Below, piece after piece: positions 1 through 6,694 of a stretch of 37,999 nucleotides of DNA. Under the pieces are notes generated by a model that worked only from the letters and a program-made list of their open reading frames with translations, had not been told where the DNA came from and searched no databases. Numbering within the stretch: position 1 is the first letter of the stretch; every line of letters begins with the position of its first letter. The position numbers were made by a program, and so were the translations under genes. This DNA is from a virus: the IMG/VR virus record IMGVR_UViG_3300025313_000066, positions 1-37,999 of that record; one strand, 5' to 3'.

Positions 1-62
1 GTCTAGTACTTTGCCTAACCTGAAAAAATAGGGTGGGGCATGCTATTACGTAGACTGCCACA
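1..62. other. Left end of window, non-coding
   Basis: No gene is visible between the left edge and the stop codon of the HNH gene. If the window ends are joined, this segment plus the last 54 bases on the right form a spacer of about 116 bases between the HNH gene and the small terminase gene. That is where a cos or pac site would be expected. I found no direct terminal repeat between the two ends. Confidence 0.4.
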
Positions 63-383
63 CTACTCCCCCCTCGTCGTTCGCCGTGCATGGCACCGCT
101 GACACAGTGTCAGACAGTTGTCTTCGGCGAACTGTTTGATCCTCGCATCCTTCAGCCGCTCCAAGTGGTGGACCTCCAGGTTCTTCCGATTGTCGATTCC
201 TCGCGACCAACAATCCTCGCAGCGTGGGTGTCGCGACAGGAACCACGCGCGGAACTTCTGCCACCTGGCGTCGTACCCTCTTGTGGCCGAAGTGGGCCTA
301 ACCTTAGCTCGCACGTGGCATCCACACTCACCTACGACCAGGCAATGACACCGCACACAAGCGTGGCTTATCTTCGCTGCCAT
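63..383 (-). CDS. HNH endonuclease, packaging-associated type
   Basis: This 106-residue protein has an HNH nuclease layout. A Cys-rich N-terminus (CVRCHC, then CGC) precedes RHPRCEDC, the LEVHHLERL histidine motif and the CQRCHARRT zinc-ligand end. Small HNH proteins of this form usually lie directly beside terS/terL in cos-type phages and help the terminase cut DNA. Here it is the last leftward gene, so it would lie just upstream of the small terminase if the genome is circular. The start lies one base after the stop of the preceding gene (TGA, C, ATG), suggesting coupled translation. The family call is firm; the packaging role is inferred from position. Confidence 0.85.
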   Translation of the reverse strand: MAAKISHACVRCHCLVVGECGCHVRAKVRPTSATRGYDARWQKFRAWFLSRHPRCEDCWSRGIDNRKNLEVHHLERLKDARIKQFAEDNCLTLCQRCHARRTTRGE

Positions 384-384
384 G

Positions 385-747
385 TCATCGCTCGAAATGG
401 AAGTACAGATCCCCGTCCGCGTTCACTACCGGCAAAACGAATCCCATGCCGCCCAGCGCAGGATGCAGCTCGCACTCCTCGTCAGCCGCCACCACCTGGC
501 TAATTACTTCCCTGTCGTACGCCTTGGCCGCACGCCCCGTAACCCCCGAGGCGCGAGTGCCATACCATGTGATCAGCGTGATAGGGGATCCCGTCGGTAC
601 GTACACAGACCCGAAGGGGAAGCCTCGCTTGTCGATCTCCGCTGTGGTACTGACATCTGTGGTGCAGGCTGCCGTGACATCAAAGTCAGAGCCTTGGACG
701 TTCACTTGCGCGCCACCGGCTGGTCTCTGATGGGTCGTTACAGTCAT
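385..747 (-). CDS. Hypothetical protein, possibly structural
   Basis: A 120-residue protein I do not recognise. It is rich in Thr, Val and Gly, has no membrane segment, and reads like a small all-beta protein (alternating Val/Thr stretches such as GSVYVPTGSPITLITWYGT). It lies between the deacetylase gene and the HNH gene on the same strand and is tightly coupled to the latter. Position and composition would fit an accessory virion or surface protein, but nothing in the sequence proves a function. Confidence 0.7.
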   Translation of the reverse strand: MTVTTHQRPAGGAQVNVQGSDFDVTAACTTDVSTTAEIDKRGFPFGSVYVPTGSPITLITWYGTRASGVTGRAAKAYDREVISQVVAADEECELHPALGGMGFVLPVVNADGDLYFHFER

Positions 748-796
748 CGTATGGACTCCGTCAATTTGATTGGCATTTGCACATCACCCTGAACAT

Positions 797-2026
797 CTAA
801 AACCGATGCGAGTACGTCCGCGGGTATAGCTTCTTCCTTTTCCATGCGGGATCCAGCGAAAACGCACGCTCACATGCTCGCATGTATTCGCTGACGGTCG
901 GCACCCACAACGTACCTGCTTGGATGCGCGTAACGAGTCCGTCCGCAAATGTCGCAAAGTCCGTTGTGTTGTACTCAAGTGCCCCGGGAGCACCTGCGGT
1001 AAACTTGTGAAAATAGAACGAAAGAACTCCCTTCGTCACGATCACCCGATCCGCAACAGCCAAGAGTTCAGCGGGTGTTTTCCCATAGGAGTCATAGGCC
1101 GGCATATACATTTCGGCCAATCCATCAGGTTGCCTATGTGCAGAGTTTACGAATGCGGTAATCGTCCGCCCAGATGCGAAACGCCTGCTGGCTTCCGTCG
1201 CAATTGACACACTCACCCCACCGTATGGATAGGCGATGAATGGCGCAGAGTCGAAGAATCCGTTGGTTTTAAGGTAGTTTGAGGTATTGACTACCTGGCC
1301 TGCCACTTGGCCAGCGTCGAGCGTCGTAAAGTTCGTGTGAGTGTGACCATGTGAGGAGATGTCGACACCATCAGCATACAGCACGTGAAGTTCCGCCAAT
1401 GAGCACAGACCCGCTCCACCGATTTCATTCGTTGGACAATATTGTGTCCAGCGGATGTCGCGAGCGACCATGAGCGGGTACATCAGATCATACACGGTGT
1501 CCGAATTGTCATCCGCCGTGACAACAATCGTGCCGCGACCATCGAGACCCTGATACTCTTTTGTGAGCACATCAGGCACAAACCAGCCAGCCTTACCTGC
1601 TGAATTGCCAAGTTCGATGCTGAAGCGAATAATCGCGCCCCAGTTACTGGCACCGCCAACCGCTGTAAATGCAGCCTTGTCAATCGACACATCATTCCAG
1701 CCGGGGATTGGATTGATGACGTACTTGTAATAAACGGTCACCCCCGTGGATTCGCAAAATTGAAGTTCAACGGAATTCAACAGCTCCGCTGAGTCGGTCG
1801 GGCAATAGAACCGAAACGCAATGTTTGTCATTGCGGACAGATCCCACGCCACGGTGCGCAACATGCGTGCCCAACCCGACACTGCAGTCCCGGCTCGGAC
1901 ATTGTTCGCGCCTTCGCGAACATACGTAGTTTCGACCGCAAGCGCCGGATAGCCTGCGGTACCAGATAATGTCCAGTCACCGGTAGTAGCAAACGATTCG
2001 AGAGTTGTTCCGCGATCAATCGTCAT
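797..2026 (-). CDS. Polysaccharide deacetylase with N-terminal beta-sandwich domain
   Basis: The protein has 409 residues. The first 165 or so form a beta-rich, jelly-roll-like module resembling a carbohydrate-binding domain. The C-terminal part carries NodB/carbohydrate-esterase-4 motifs: VTADDNS (the Asp pair of motif 1), SSHGHTH (the metal-binding His-x3-His of motif 2) and IAYPYGG (motif 3). Such enzymes remove acetyl groups from surface glycans. No signal peptide is visible, so it would act inside the cell, be released at lysis, or be carried on the virion. I place the start at the ATG at 2026, which has a CGGAG sequence 8 bases upstream, rather than at the GTG 9 bases earlier. It may be a receptor-modifying tail enzyme, but its position next to lysis-like genes also allows another role. 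Confidence 0.85.
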   Translation of the reverse strand: MTIDRGTTLESFATTGDWTLSGTAGYPALAVETTYVREGANNVRAGTAVSGWARMLRTVAWDLSAMTNIAFRFYCPTDSAELLNSVELQFCESTGVTVYYKYVINPIPGWNDVSIDKAAFTAVGGASNWGAIIRFSIELGNSAGKAGWFVPDVLTKEYQGLDGRGTIVVTADDNSDTVYDLMYPLMVARDIRWTQYCPTNEIGGAGLCSLAELHVLYADGVDISSHGHTHTNFTTLDAGQVAGQVVNTSNYLKTNGFFDSAPFIAYPYGGVSVSIATEASRRFASGRTITAFVNSAHRQPDGLAEMYMPAYDSYGKTPAELLAVADRVIVTKGVLSFYFHKFTAGAPGALEYNTTDFATFADGLVTRIQAGTLWVPTVSEYMRACERAFSLDPAWKRKKLYPRTYSHRF

Positions 2027-2056
2027 ATCACGCACTCCGCTACTTGCCGCTGGGTC

Positions 2057-2458
2057 TCACGCCTCGCCGATGATCCGTTCGATCTCACGCGTATGCTCGT
2101 CCACTCTCGCCGCACTGTTCGGGAATTCTTTCGCCGCCACGGTGCGACACATCACACATGCACTTCGCATTGCAGAACGCATGGCCATGTCGTGCGATGA
2201 AACGTTGTCGGCTATCTGGTCGCTTGCTTGGCCATGCCTTGCGCATAACACCTGTTGCGTCTCCATGCTTACCCGGAGTGTCTCATTCTGTTTTTCCGTT
2301 TTCTCGACAAGCGACTCAGTGGCGAGAACGTGGCGTTCCGCCAACCCATAGGCTTTCGTCCCACCACGCATCAGGATAATCCAACCGCCCCAGCACACTG
2401 CCAACGCGAACGCGCCCAACGGCCCGTATCGCAACATTTCAATAGCCCATTCGGCCAT
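2057..2458 (-). CDS. Small membrane protein with coiled coil, holin-like candidate
   Basis: This 133-residue protein has one hydrophobic segment near the N-terminus (about residues 10-31, GPLGAFALAVCWGGWIILM). A long charged helical region with coiled-coil character (about 45-70) and a C-terminal segment with a CVMC motif follow. A single N-terminal membrane span plus a soluble coiled coil is seen in several phage lysis accessory or holin-like proteins. A GAGGA site lies 6 bases before the ATG. The location in the presumed lysis block supports a membrane or lysis role, but no family match can be claimed. Confidence 0.7.
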   Translation of the reverse strand: MAEWAIEMLRYGPLGAFALAVCWGGWIILMRGGTKAYGLAERHVLATESLVEKTEKQNETLRVSMETQQVLCARHGQASDQIADNVSSHDMAMRSAMRSACVMCRTVAAKEFPNSAARVDEHTREIERIIGEA

Positions 2459-2471
2459 GATGTATCCTCAT

Positions 2472-2696
2472 TTACCTAGGATGTGAGCAGGCCTCGAAAT
2501 CTCCCATCGTGCACACGTATTCGCCCCGATGATCCACGATGCTCAGCAGCACCGGTGCCGTCCATGGCGGGACGACTGGTTCACGCCTCGAGCGTTGCAC
2601 GCGTTGGCATTTCGACCAACCCGACCGGATCTGTTGGCACGCCTCCGCAATCTCTTGCTGCGTCGGCTCGTAGCGGGGATCATTGCGCGACATCAT
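2472..2696 (-). CDS. Small conserved protein, paralogue of the 6.4-6.7 kb gene
   Basis: A 74-residue protein. The segment YEPTQQEIAEACQQIRSGWS matches YEPSQAEIRQACELIRQGWP in the gene at 6431-6694, so the two are paralogues sharing a roughly 20-residue helical motif. Beyond this motif comes an Arg-rich stretch and a Pro/Trp segment (PVVPPWTAPV). I recall this motif in small proteins of Planctomycetota and their phages; no function is known to me. The start codon lies one base past the stop of the preceding small ORF, suggesting coupled translation. Confidence 0.7.
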   Translation of the reverse strand: MMSRNDPRYEPTQQEIAEACQQIRSGWSKCQRVQRSRREPVVPPWTAPVLLSIVDHRGEYVCTMGDFEACSHPR

Positions 2697-2697
2697 G

Positions 2698-2862
2698 TCA
2701 CCGTCGCCGTTTCAGCACACGCCACGACGTGCGTTCCTTCACGAGTTGCTTTTCGACTTTCACAACGACCGACTTTTGCACGCGCCGTTCGAGGAGGGGA
2801 CGTTCGAGTCGACAGGCACCGTTGTGGCAGCCACCAGCGAAGAGGACGAGTTCAAACAGCAT
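2698..2862 (-). CDS. Possible small basic protein (54 aa)
   Basis: An open frame of 54 codons fills the otherwise empty stretch between two leftward genes. It begins 12 bases after the stop of the gene at 2875-3075 and ends one base before the start of the next gene. The N-terminus is hydrophobic with a Gly-Gly-Cys (LFELVLFAGGCHNGAC), which could be a short lipobox-like or membrane segment. The rest is strongly basic and ends in KRRR. No clear Shine-Dalgarno sequence precedes the ATG. The neat fit into the operon favours a real gene, but the absence of an RBS leaves doubt. Confidence 0.4.
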   Translation of the reverse strand: MLFELVLFAGGCHNGACRLERPLLERRVQKSVVVKVEKQLVKERTSWRVLKRRR

Positions 2863-2874
2863 GGGAGGTTTCTT

Positions 2875-3075
2875 TCAAAGTTTGTTGACCATGTCATCCA
2901 CAATACTCAAGGCCAACGCCACCGACTCGACGACACCTTGGTTCGCAATGTTCGTGTAGCCGTTCGAGAAGCACACGCCGAACTCGCGTTTATTCTCGTC
3001 CGTCCCCAGCCAGTAGATCACGAGCGTGGGATCGGTGCGTTTCTCGACGTCGGTGATGAAGAGGTTCTTGGACAT
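2875..3075 (-). CDS. Hypothetical small protein (66 aa)
   Basis: A 66-residue soluble-looking protein with mixed beta and alpha character (LVIYWLGTDENKREFGVCF, then a C-terminal helix). Its ATG overlaps the stop codon of the upstream gene by one base (TAATG), a coupling arrangement typical of this operon. I do not recognise the family. It sits between two small proteins with hydrophobic segments in the presumed lysis block. Confidence 0.7.
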   Translation of the reverse strand: MSKNLFITDVEKRTDPTLVIYWLGTDENKREFGVCFSNGYTNIANQGVVESVALALSIVDDMVNKL

Positions 3076-3383
3076 TAGGATTGCGGCCGAAATTGCTTCC
3101 AGAGGGCAACGATGGCTTGAATGATGGCTAGGATCATCATCGGGTTGATCGCGGCGGCTTGTAGTGCCGCACCAACGTCGTCGCCTGCCTCAACGAGAAT
3201 CGGCTCATCCTTCGTGAATCGGCCGATCAGCATGAAGACCCACGACCAGATCAAATCTGAGTCGATCGCCTTCAATGCCATTTCGCACACCTGATCGTCG
3301 ATAGTCGTGCCGGTCAGTGAAGCACCGGACCGCATGACTTCGATGATTTTCCGCACAAAGTTCCGCATTTCCAATTCGTTCAT
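3075..3383 (-). CDS. Hypothetical protein with hydrophobic C-terminus
   Basis: A 102-residue protein. The N-terminal two thirds are helical and amphipathic; a hydrophobic segment (about residues 80-95, NPMMILAIIQAIVALW) near the C-terminus could be a membrane span. Its ribosome-binding sequence (CGGAG, 9 bases upstream) is formed by the last codons of the peptidase remnant at 3390-3467. That suggests this gene originally followed the peptidase gene directly. A holin or holin-partner role is possible from the hydrophobic tail and location but is only a guess. Confidence 0.75.
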   Translation of the reverse strand: MNELEMRNFVRKIIEVMRSGASLTGTTIDDQVCEMALKAIDSDLIWSWVFMLIGRFTKDEPILVEAGDDVGAALQAAAINPMMILAIIQAIVALWKQFRPQS

Positions 3384-3389
3384 AATCGC

Positions 3390-3467
3390 TTACTCCGTTA
3401 GTTCGGTTGAAATGAATCCGTAGGCTTCGTCCGGCACACCCTTTGAGCCTGTCAGTTCGATCACGTC
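3390..3467 (-). pseudogene. Displaced 3' end of the papain-like peptidase gene
   Basis: Twenty-five codons plus a TAA stop, without their own start. They encode [20 protein letters not shown] followed by TELTE, exactly the last 25 residues of the peptidase encoded at 4062-4856. The nucleotide sequence differs from that functional copy at 21 of 25 sense codons and the stop, all silently. The remnant overlaps the last bases of the HNH gene in another frame. It also supplies the RBS of the next gene. It is best explained as the original gene end, pushed aside when the HNH cassette inserted with a replacement end. Confidence 0.85.
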
Positions 3468-3997
3468 GCTACCTTTCGCTTTGGTCGGCGATTAAACGCT
3501 TGTTGTGACCTAGTTGCCCATCGGCAATTGCCGGGTTCGTAATTCCCATCGTTGTTGACTCGGTCTATCGTCAAGTACGGTCGATATCCGTGAGACACTG
3601 ACCATGCAAAAAACGACCACAGATCACCCCTCCACTCTTCGCACACTGTAATCCCTCGACCGCCGTAGTTCTTGTATGCCCGATTTTCTGGATCTGAACA
3701 GCGGTCAATCATCTTTCGCCAAATGCCATACAAGGGATGTGTCCCAAGTCCGTGTGTAATCTTCTTGCTTCGCATAGCCTCGGACGTTGCACAGCCACAC
3801 GACCTGGCACCACCTTTTCTCAGCACATCCCCGCGAACAACGTGATTCGTCCCGCAATCACACTTACACACCCAAAACACTCGCTTGCCGCGCCTGCCAG
3901 GAGTGACGCGATCAATCCTTTCCAACACGACCAACCCGCCATAACGATTTCCAGTTTCGTCGATTGCGTTGTCAGCTACGCTTCCCTTAAGATTCAT
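3461..3997 (-). CDS. HNH homing-type endonuclease
   Basis: A 178-residue free-standing nuclease. The N-terminal half has a zinc-ribbon-like DNA-binding module (WVCKCDCG ... SCGC, about residues 42-69). The C-terminal half carries the family's conserved blocks: [56 protein letters not shown] very strong RBS (AGGAGG, 9 bases from ATG) precedes it, after a hairpin. It lies between the functional 3' end of the peptidase gene and a displaced copy of the same 3' end. Free-standing nucleases of this family copy themselves into uninserted alleles by cutting the target. The context shows the peptidase gene to be the target. Confidence 0.9.
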   Translation of the reverse strand: MNLKGSVADNAIDETGNRYGGLVVLERIDRVTPGRRGKRVFWVCKCDCGTNHVVRGDVLRKGGARSCGCATSEAMRSKKITHGLGTHPLYGIWRKMIDRCSDPENRAYKNYGGRGITVCEEWRGDLWSFFAWSVSHGYRPYLTIDRVNNDGNYEPGNCRWATRSQQAFNRRPKRKVAT

Positions 3998-4030
3998 CTA
4001 TTCAGACCTCCTAGTAAGGTTTGGATCACT

Positions 4031-4057
4031 CCCTCGGGTGCGACAACACCGCGAGGG
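4031..4057. promoter_or_regulatory. Strong hairpin between peptidase gene and HNH gene
   Basis: The arms CCCTCG-GGTG and CACC-CGAGGG pair over 10 bp (minus-strand reading) with one bulged C and a 6-base loop. On the plus strand it is followed by TTTTCT, and on the minus strand no T-run follows. For leftward transcription it is therefore more likely a regulatory or stabilising stem ahead of the strong HNH ribosome site than a terminator. It may also be part of the homing cassette. Confidence 0.55.
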
Positions 4058-4061
4058 TTTT

Positions 4062-4139
4062 CTACTCAGTCAACTCCGTCGAGATGAAACCATACGCCTC
4101 ATCTGGAACACCTTTTGATCCAGTTAACTCAATAACATC
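4062..4139 (-). repeat. Recoded duplicate of the peptidase 3' end (functional copy)
   Basis: This is the in-frame C-terminal coding segment of the peptidase gene. It encodes the same 25 residues as 3390-3467. Only 4 of 25 codons (TCA, GGT, TTC and the final GAG) are the same in both copies. The two copies lie 672 bases apart in the same orientation. The functional copy prefers T- or A-ending codons more than the remnant does. Confidence 0.9.
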
Positions 4140-4856
4140 GTCTTCATTATGGCTATTTCTGATAACCCACACGATGTTATTCACGACGGACTCATCCCAC
4201 CTCATCGCAACTAAACTCAAAGCGTGCCCCCACCACGACAGCGCGATCTGCAACGGGCGCCCGTAAGCCAGAATCGACAGGCAGTGCTGAATCATCGTAG
4301 TGTCACCATCACGGGCGTTGGTGTCCCACACAGCACTGAGTCGGTACTTGGCTCGCTCGGTATCCCACCCCACCTTGAACGACTGTGGTGATGGCGCATG
4401 CTGGTTCGACACATAGTCCGCTGGAGCAATGCCTTGCTCTTGAGCACCCTTGATAAACGATTCAAGGTAGTTGCCCTTGTTCTGCCACTTCACGAGGTAG
4501 CCCATCGAGACCGGAGCAAGTTGCACGGTCGGCTTGCCTTCAATGCCGCGCACGTCCATCACTGCGCCAGTACCGCTCCACGTCCAACAGTAGCCGAGTC
4601 CATCCTGATTCCAGCGACTGCCGACTGGACACCATGACGCATATTGGTGGTACTGCGGAAATATCTTCAGTTCGTGGCAACGTGCGATCGTCTCCTTAAA
4701 GGCGTCCTTCGCCACCAAGGCATCGGGAATACCTTCCACGGGTACACCGGCCGCATCCGCATCACCGTAACGAGTGCGCCGCGGATAGATTTGCACCATG
4801 CTCGGCTGTAGCAACTGATGCGATTGGGTGTCCGTGTCAAAGCGATGAATCGTCAT
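4062..4856 (-). CDS. Papain-like (C1-type) cysteine peptidase
   Basis: The protein has 264 residues. Papain-family catalytic landmarks are visible in order. NQDGLGYCW holds the oxyanion Gln and nucleophile Cys (about residues 82-90). WWGHALSLVAM holds the His (about 208-218). WVIRNSHNED holds the Asn (about 230-239). No signal peptide is seen. It overlaps the upstream secreted-protein gene by 4 bases (ATGA) and heads a group of small putative membrane proteins, so a lysis or host-envelope role is plausible; processing of a virion or host protein is an alternative. The C-terminal 25 residues come from a recoded segment next to the HNH gene, starting soon after the catalytic Asn. The fold call is good; the substrate is unknown. 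Confidence 0.85.
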   Translation of the reverse strand: MTIHRFDTDTQSHQLLQPSMVQIYPRRTRYGDADAAGVPVEGIPDALVAKDAFKETIARCHELKIFPQYHQYASWCPVGSRWNQDGLGYCWTWSGTGAVMDVRGIEGKPTVQLAPVSMGYLVKWQNKGNYLESFIKGAQEQGIAPADYVSNQHAPSPQSFKVGWDTERAKYRLSAVWDTNARDGDTTMIQHCLSILAYGRPLQIALSWWGHALSLVAMRWDESVVNNIVWVIRNSHNEDDVIELTGSKGVPDEAYGFISTELTE

Positions 4857-5644
4857 GGGATCACCTCCGTCGCCAGCAGTTTTTCGAGGTCCGCAATGTT
4901 CGCGGGCAACGGGAAGTCGGCAACCTTTCCGCCGTCGAGTTTCGCAATGGCAATGCGGGGCAGTGGATCATCTTTGACGGCGTCGAAGAAGGCTTTGAAC
5001 TTCGAGGGTACTGTCGGGTCGATCGTTTGGGCGGCAAGCACCCCCAGAACACGATGCCCCGCTGCGGTCAGCTTCTGCCGGTGCACGAGGGACGTCAGCA
5101 GGTCTCGCTGGTTGGACGGCAGGTTGTCCAGTTGGTCCTGGTCGTAGAGCAGCAATATCTGATAGGGTCCGCCTGGGACGGGTGGCACCGGTGGCACTGG
5201 CGGAAAAGGGGGCACAGGCACATCCGGGCCCACGGTGAAGGTTTTGGAATATTCGTACATGCCAAAATCTTGGAGAGAACCGCCCAGTTTCCCGGTGTCG
5301 GTAACAACCCAAATGCCCTTGGCGGCAATCGTGTGAGTCCCAGACGCAGCCCAGCAGTAGAAAACGCTCTCGGTCGGAATTGGCTGCAGCGTGTTGGCGT
5401 TGCTGACTTGGAGCGAACCACGCAGCAACGCCGTTTCCGGCACACCCGTGGGAACAACTTTGATGACGATAGCCTCTCCGACCTGGAAGGCGTCCTTCGT
5501 CAGTTCGATGTCGCCGTATGCAATCGCACAAGCTGCCAGCACGGCCAGAAACGCAAACAGCCGGGCGGCGGCAACACCCTTGGTCTGGGAGAGCGAGGGG
5601 ATGAGCCAGCCCGCCCGGCGGGGGAAATGTTCGGACTTTCGCAC
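4853..5644 (-). CDS. Secreted two-domain protein with Pro-Val linker
   Basis: The protein has 263 residues. It has a signal-peptide-like hydrophobic stretch (ARLFAFLAVLAACAIAYGD, about residues 26-45), a beta-rich domain to about 140, and a linker of repeated Pro-Pro-Val units. A C-terminal domain with ILLLYDQDQ and RIAIAKLDGGKVADFPLP resembles a thioredoxin-like fold but lacks a CxxC motif. I choose the GTG at 5644 because GGAGGG lies 7 bases upstream; the ATG at 5659 has no RBS. It overlaps the peptidase start by 4 bases. The two may act together in the periplasm or at the envelope. The family is unrecognised. Confidence 0.75.
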   Translation of the reverse strand: MRKSEHFPRRAGWLIPSLSQTKGVAAARLFAFLAVLAACAIAYGDIELTKDAFQVGEAIVIKVVPTGVPETALLRGSLQVSNANTLQPIPTESVFYCWAASGTHTIAAKGIWVVTDTGKLGGSLQDFGMYEYSKTFTVGPDVPVPPFPPVPPVPPVPGGPYQILLLYDQDQLDNLPSNQRDLLTSLVHRQKLTAAGHRVLGVLAAQTIDPTVPSKFKAFFDAVKDDPLPRIAIAKLDGGKVADFPLPANIADLEKLLATEVIP

Positions 5645-5710
5645 GGTGAGTCCCTCCATGCTGCGCAGCGTGGAGGACGCCGGGTCCGTTTGTCAAGATG
5701 GAAACGCAAC

Positions 5711-5740
5711 CTTCCAGTTGTGTTTTTTGCTCGCTGGAAG
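5711..5740. other. Inverted repeat in the gap 5645-5833
   Basis: CTTCCAG and CTGGAAG form a perfect 7-bp stem around a 16-base loop containing a T-run. It lies in a 189-base gap without a convincing gene between the HTH gene and the secreted-protein gene. A minus-strand TTGACA occurs at 5691-5696, but no good -10 box follows. A transcription boundary between the early and lysis-like blocks would fit here. Confidence 0.35.
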
Positions 5741-5833
5741 CGTAATGCACTTTTCAGGACTCAATGGGGCTCTTTTTAAACGCCACGAAAGCACCTTCGC
5801 GCCCACCCTGCACCTCGCATCTCGGCGACTTTG

Positions 5834-6058
5834 TCAATGCACATCCTGGCAATCTTCAGCCGGGATATCATGCCACTGGGTATATCTCCCCCAGCTCGCT
5901 GCCGCCTCCCTGACGCACTCGGAAACGGTTTTCGCGTCCAGGTCCAATTGCTTGGCAATCGCATCGTACGTGAGCAGCCAGGTACCTTCCTGCCGATATC
6001 TGACCAACCGCAGGATCGAATCCACCTGTCGTTCCGTCAGTCGCTTACCGCTGGTCAT
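5834..6058 (-). CDS. Small helix-turn-helix protein
   Basis: A 74-residue protein. LTYDAIAKQLDLDAKTVSECVREA reads as a helix-turn-helix (about residues 28-50), preceded by a helix (RLTERQVDSILRLVRYRQ). The start at 6058 has GGAAGGA upstream; a longer frame begins at 6094 but lacks this support. It is the last gene of the leftward early run and lies before the gap ahead of the lysis-like block, so it may control late transcription. This role is inferred only from location and fold. Confidence 0.75.
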   Translation of the reverse strand: MTSGKRLTERQVDSILRLVRYRQEGTWLLTYDAIAKQLDLDAKTVSECVREAAASWGRYTQWHDIPAEDCQDVH

Positions 6059-6428
6059 TCGTCGATATCCTTCCACAGTGCCCCAGGATTGCACATCGTA
6101 CGAAATCGGCGAAATACTCCGAGGTCGCTGGCCCAGTTATCGCGTTCCAGTCCGCCACGATCGCGTTCCGGTCGTCGCACGCCGCCAGTTGCGCGCGGCC
6201 CCAACGCCACTGCCGTGCACACACACCGCGAAATGATCGCATGTGTCCCGCTTGGGCCGCATCGATCTCTGCGATGCGATGTTCGGCCGCCGGCTGCTCG
6301 GCAGTCACTTGATCCGCGAAGAGCGGCAGTCGCTCACGCTCGACGGCCAACGTCTTCTGCGCACGTCGTAGTCGCGATGGAGTGGCCCCGTTGGTCACCG
6401 ACCGGAACATGCGGCTATGGCGGATTCC
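6045..6428 (-). CDS. Hypothetical protein (127 aa)
   Basis: The start at 6428 is set by a perfect AAGGAGG 10 bases upstream. The protein is helical and charged over its first 60 residues (RLRRAQKTLAVERERLPLF), then contains Trp- and Cys-bearing segments (CARQWRWGRAQLAACDDRN). The end overlaps the next gene's start by 14 bases. I recognise no family. A DNA-binding accessory role would fit the basic N-terminus, but nothing proves it. Confidence 0.65.
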   Translation of the reverse strand, partial: GIRHSRMFRSVTNGATPSRLRRAQKTLAVERERLPLFADQVTAEQPAAEHRIAEIDAAQAGHMRSFRGVCARQWRWGRAQLAACDDRNAIVADWNAITGPATSEYFADFVRCAILGHCGRISTNDQR

Positions 6429-6430
6429 CA

Positions 6431-6694
6431 TCAGTTTCGTCGCCTCCTTCGCTCCACCAGGCCCAAGTTCGGGCTGGGCACTTCGGTGATCTCCAGCTCC
6501 TCGCCATGGCCCTCCTGGCTCGCGAGCTTGTGTTGTGGCCAGCCCTGGCGGATCAGTTCGCATGCCTGGCGAATCTCGGCCTGGCTCGGCTCGTACGCTT
6601 TCATGTGTCCCATGCAGCGCGGGCACCTCGTCCACGTGCGCGCATCCCAGGTGTATTCGCACACGTCGCAGGTTGTCAGGATGGCGTCACTCAT
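6431..6694 (-). CDS. Small zinc-ribbon protein with YEPxQxEI motif
   Basis: This 87-residue protein begins with two Cys pairs (TTCDVCEY and RCPRCM, about residues 7-26) that would bind zinc. YEPSQAEIRQACELIRQGWP follows, the motif shared with the gene at 2472-2696. The C-terminus is Arg-rich. Its ATG overlaps the end of the preceding small gene by 8 bases, and GAGGA lies 6 bases upstream. Function unknown; the zinc ribbon suggests nucleic-acid or protein binding. Confidence 0.75.
   Translation of the reverse strand: MSDAILTTCDVCEYTWDARTWTRCPRCMGHMKAYEPSQAEIRQACELIRQGWPQHKLASQEGHGEELEITEVPSPNLGLVERRRRRN

Noticed and set aside
4968-5750. Long open frame of 260 codons in the secreted-protein region
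   Set aside because: It is the shifted frame of the gene at 4853-5644 and has low-complexity Arg/Pro composition typical of an off-frame in GC-rich DNA.
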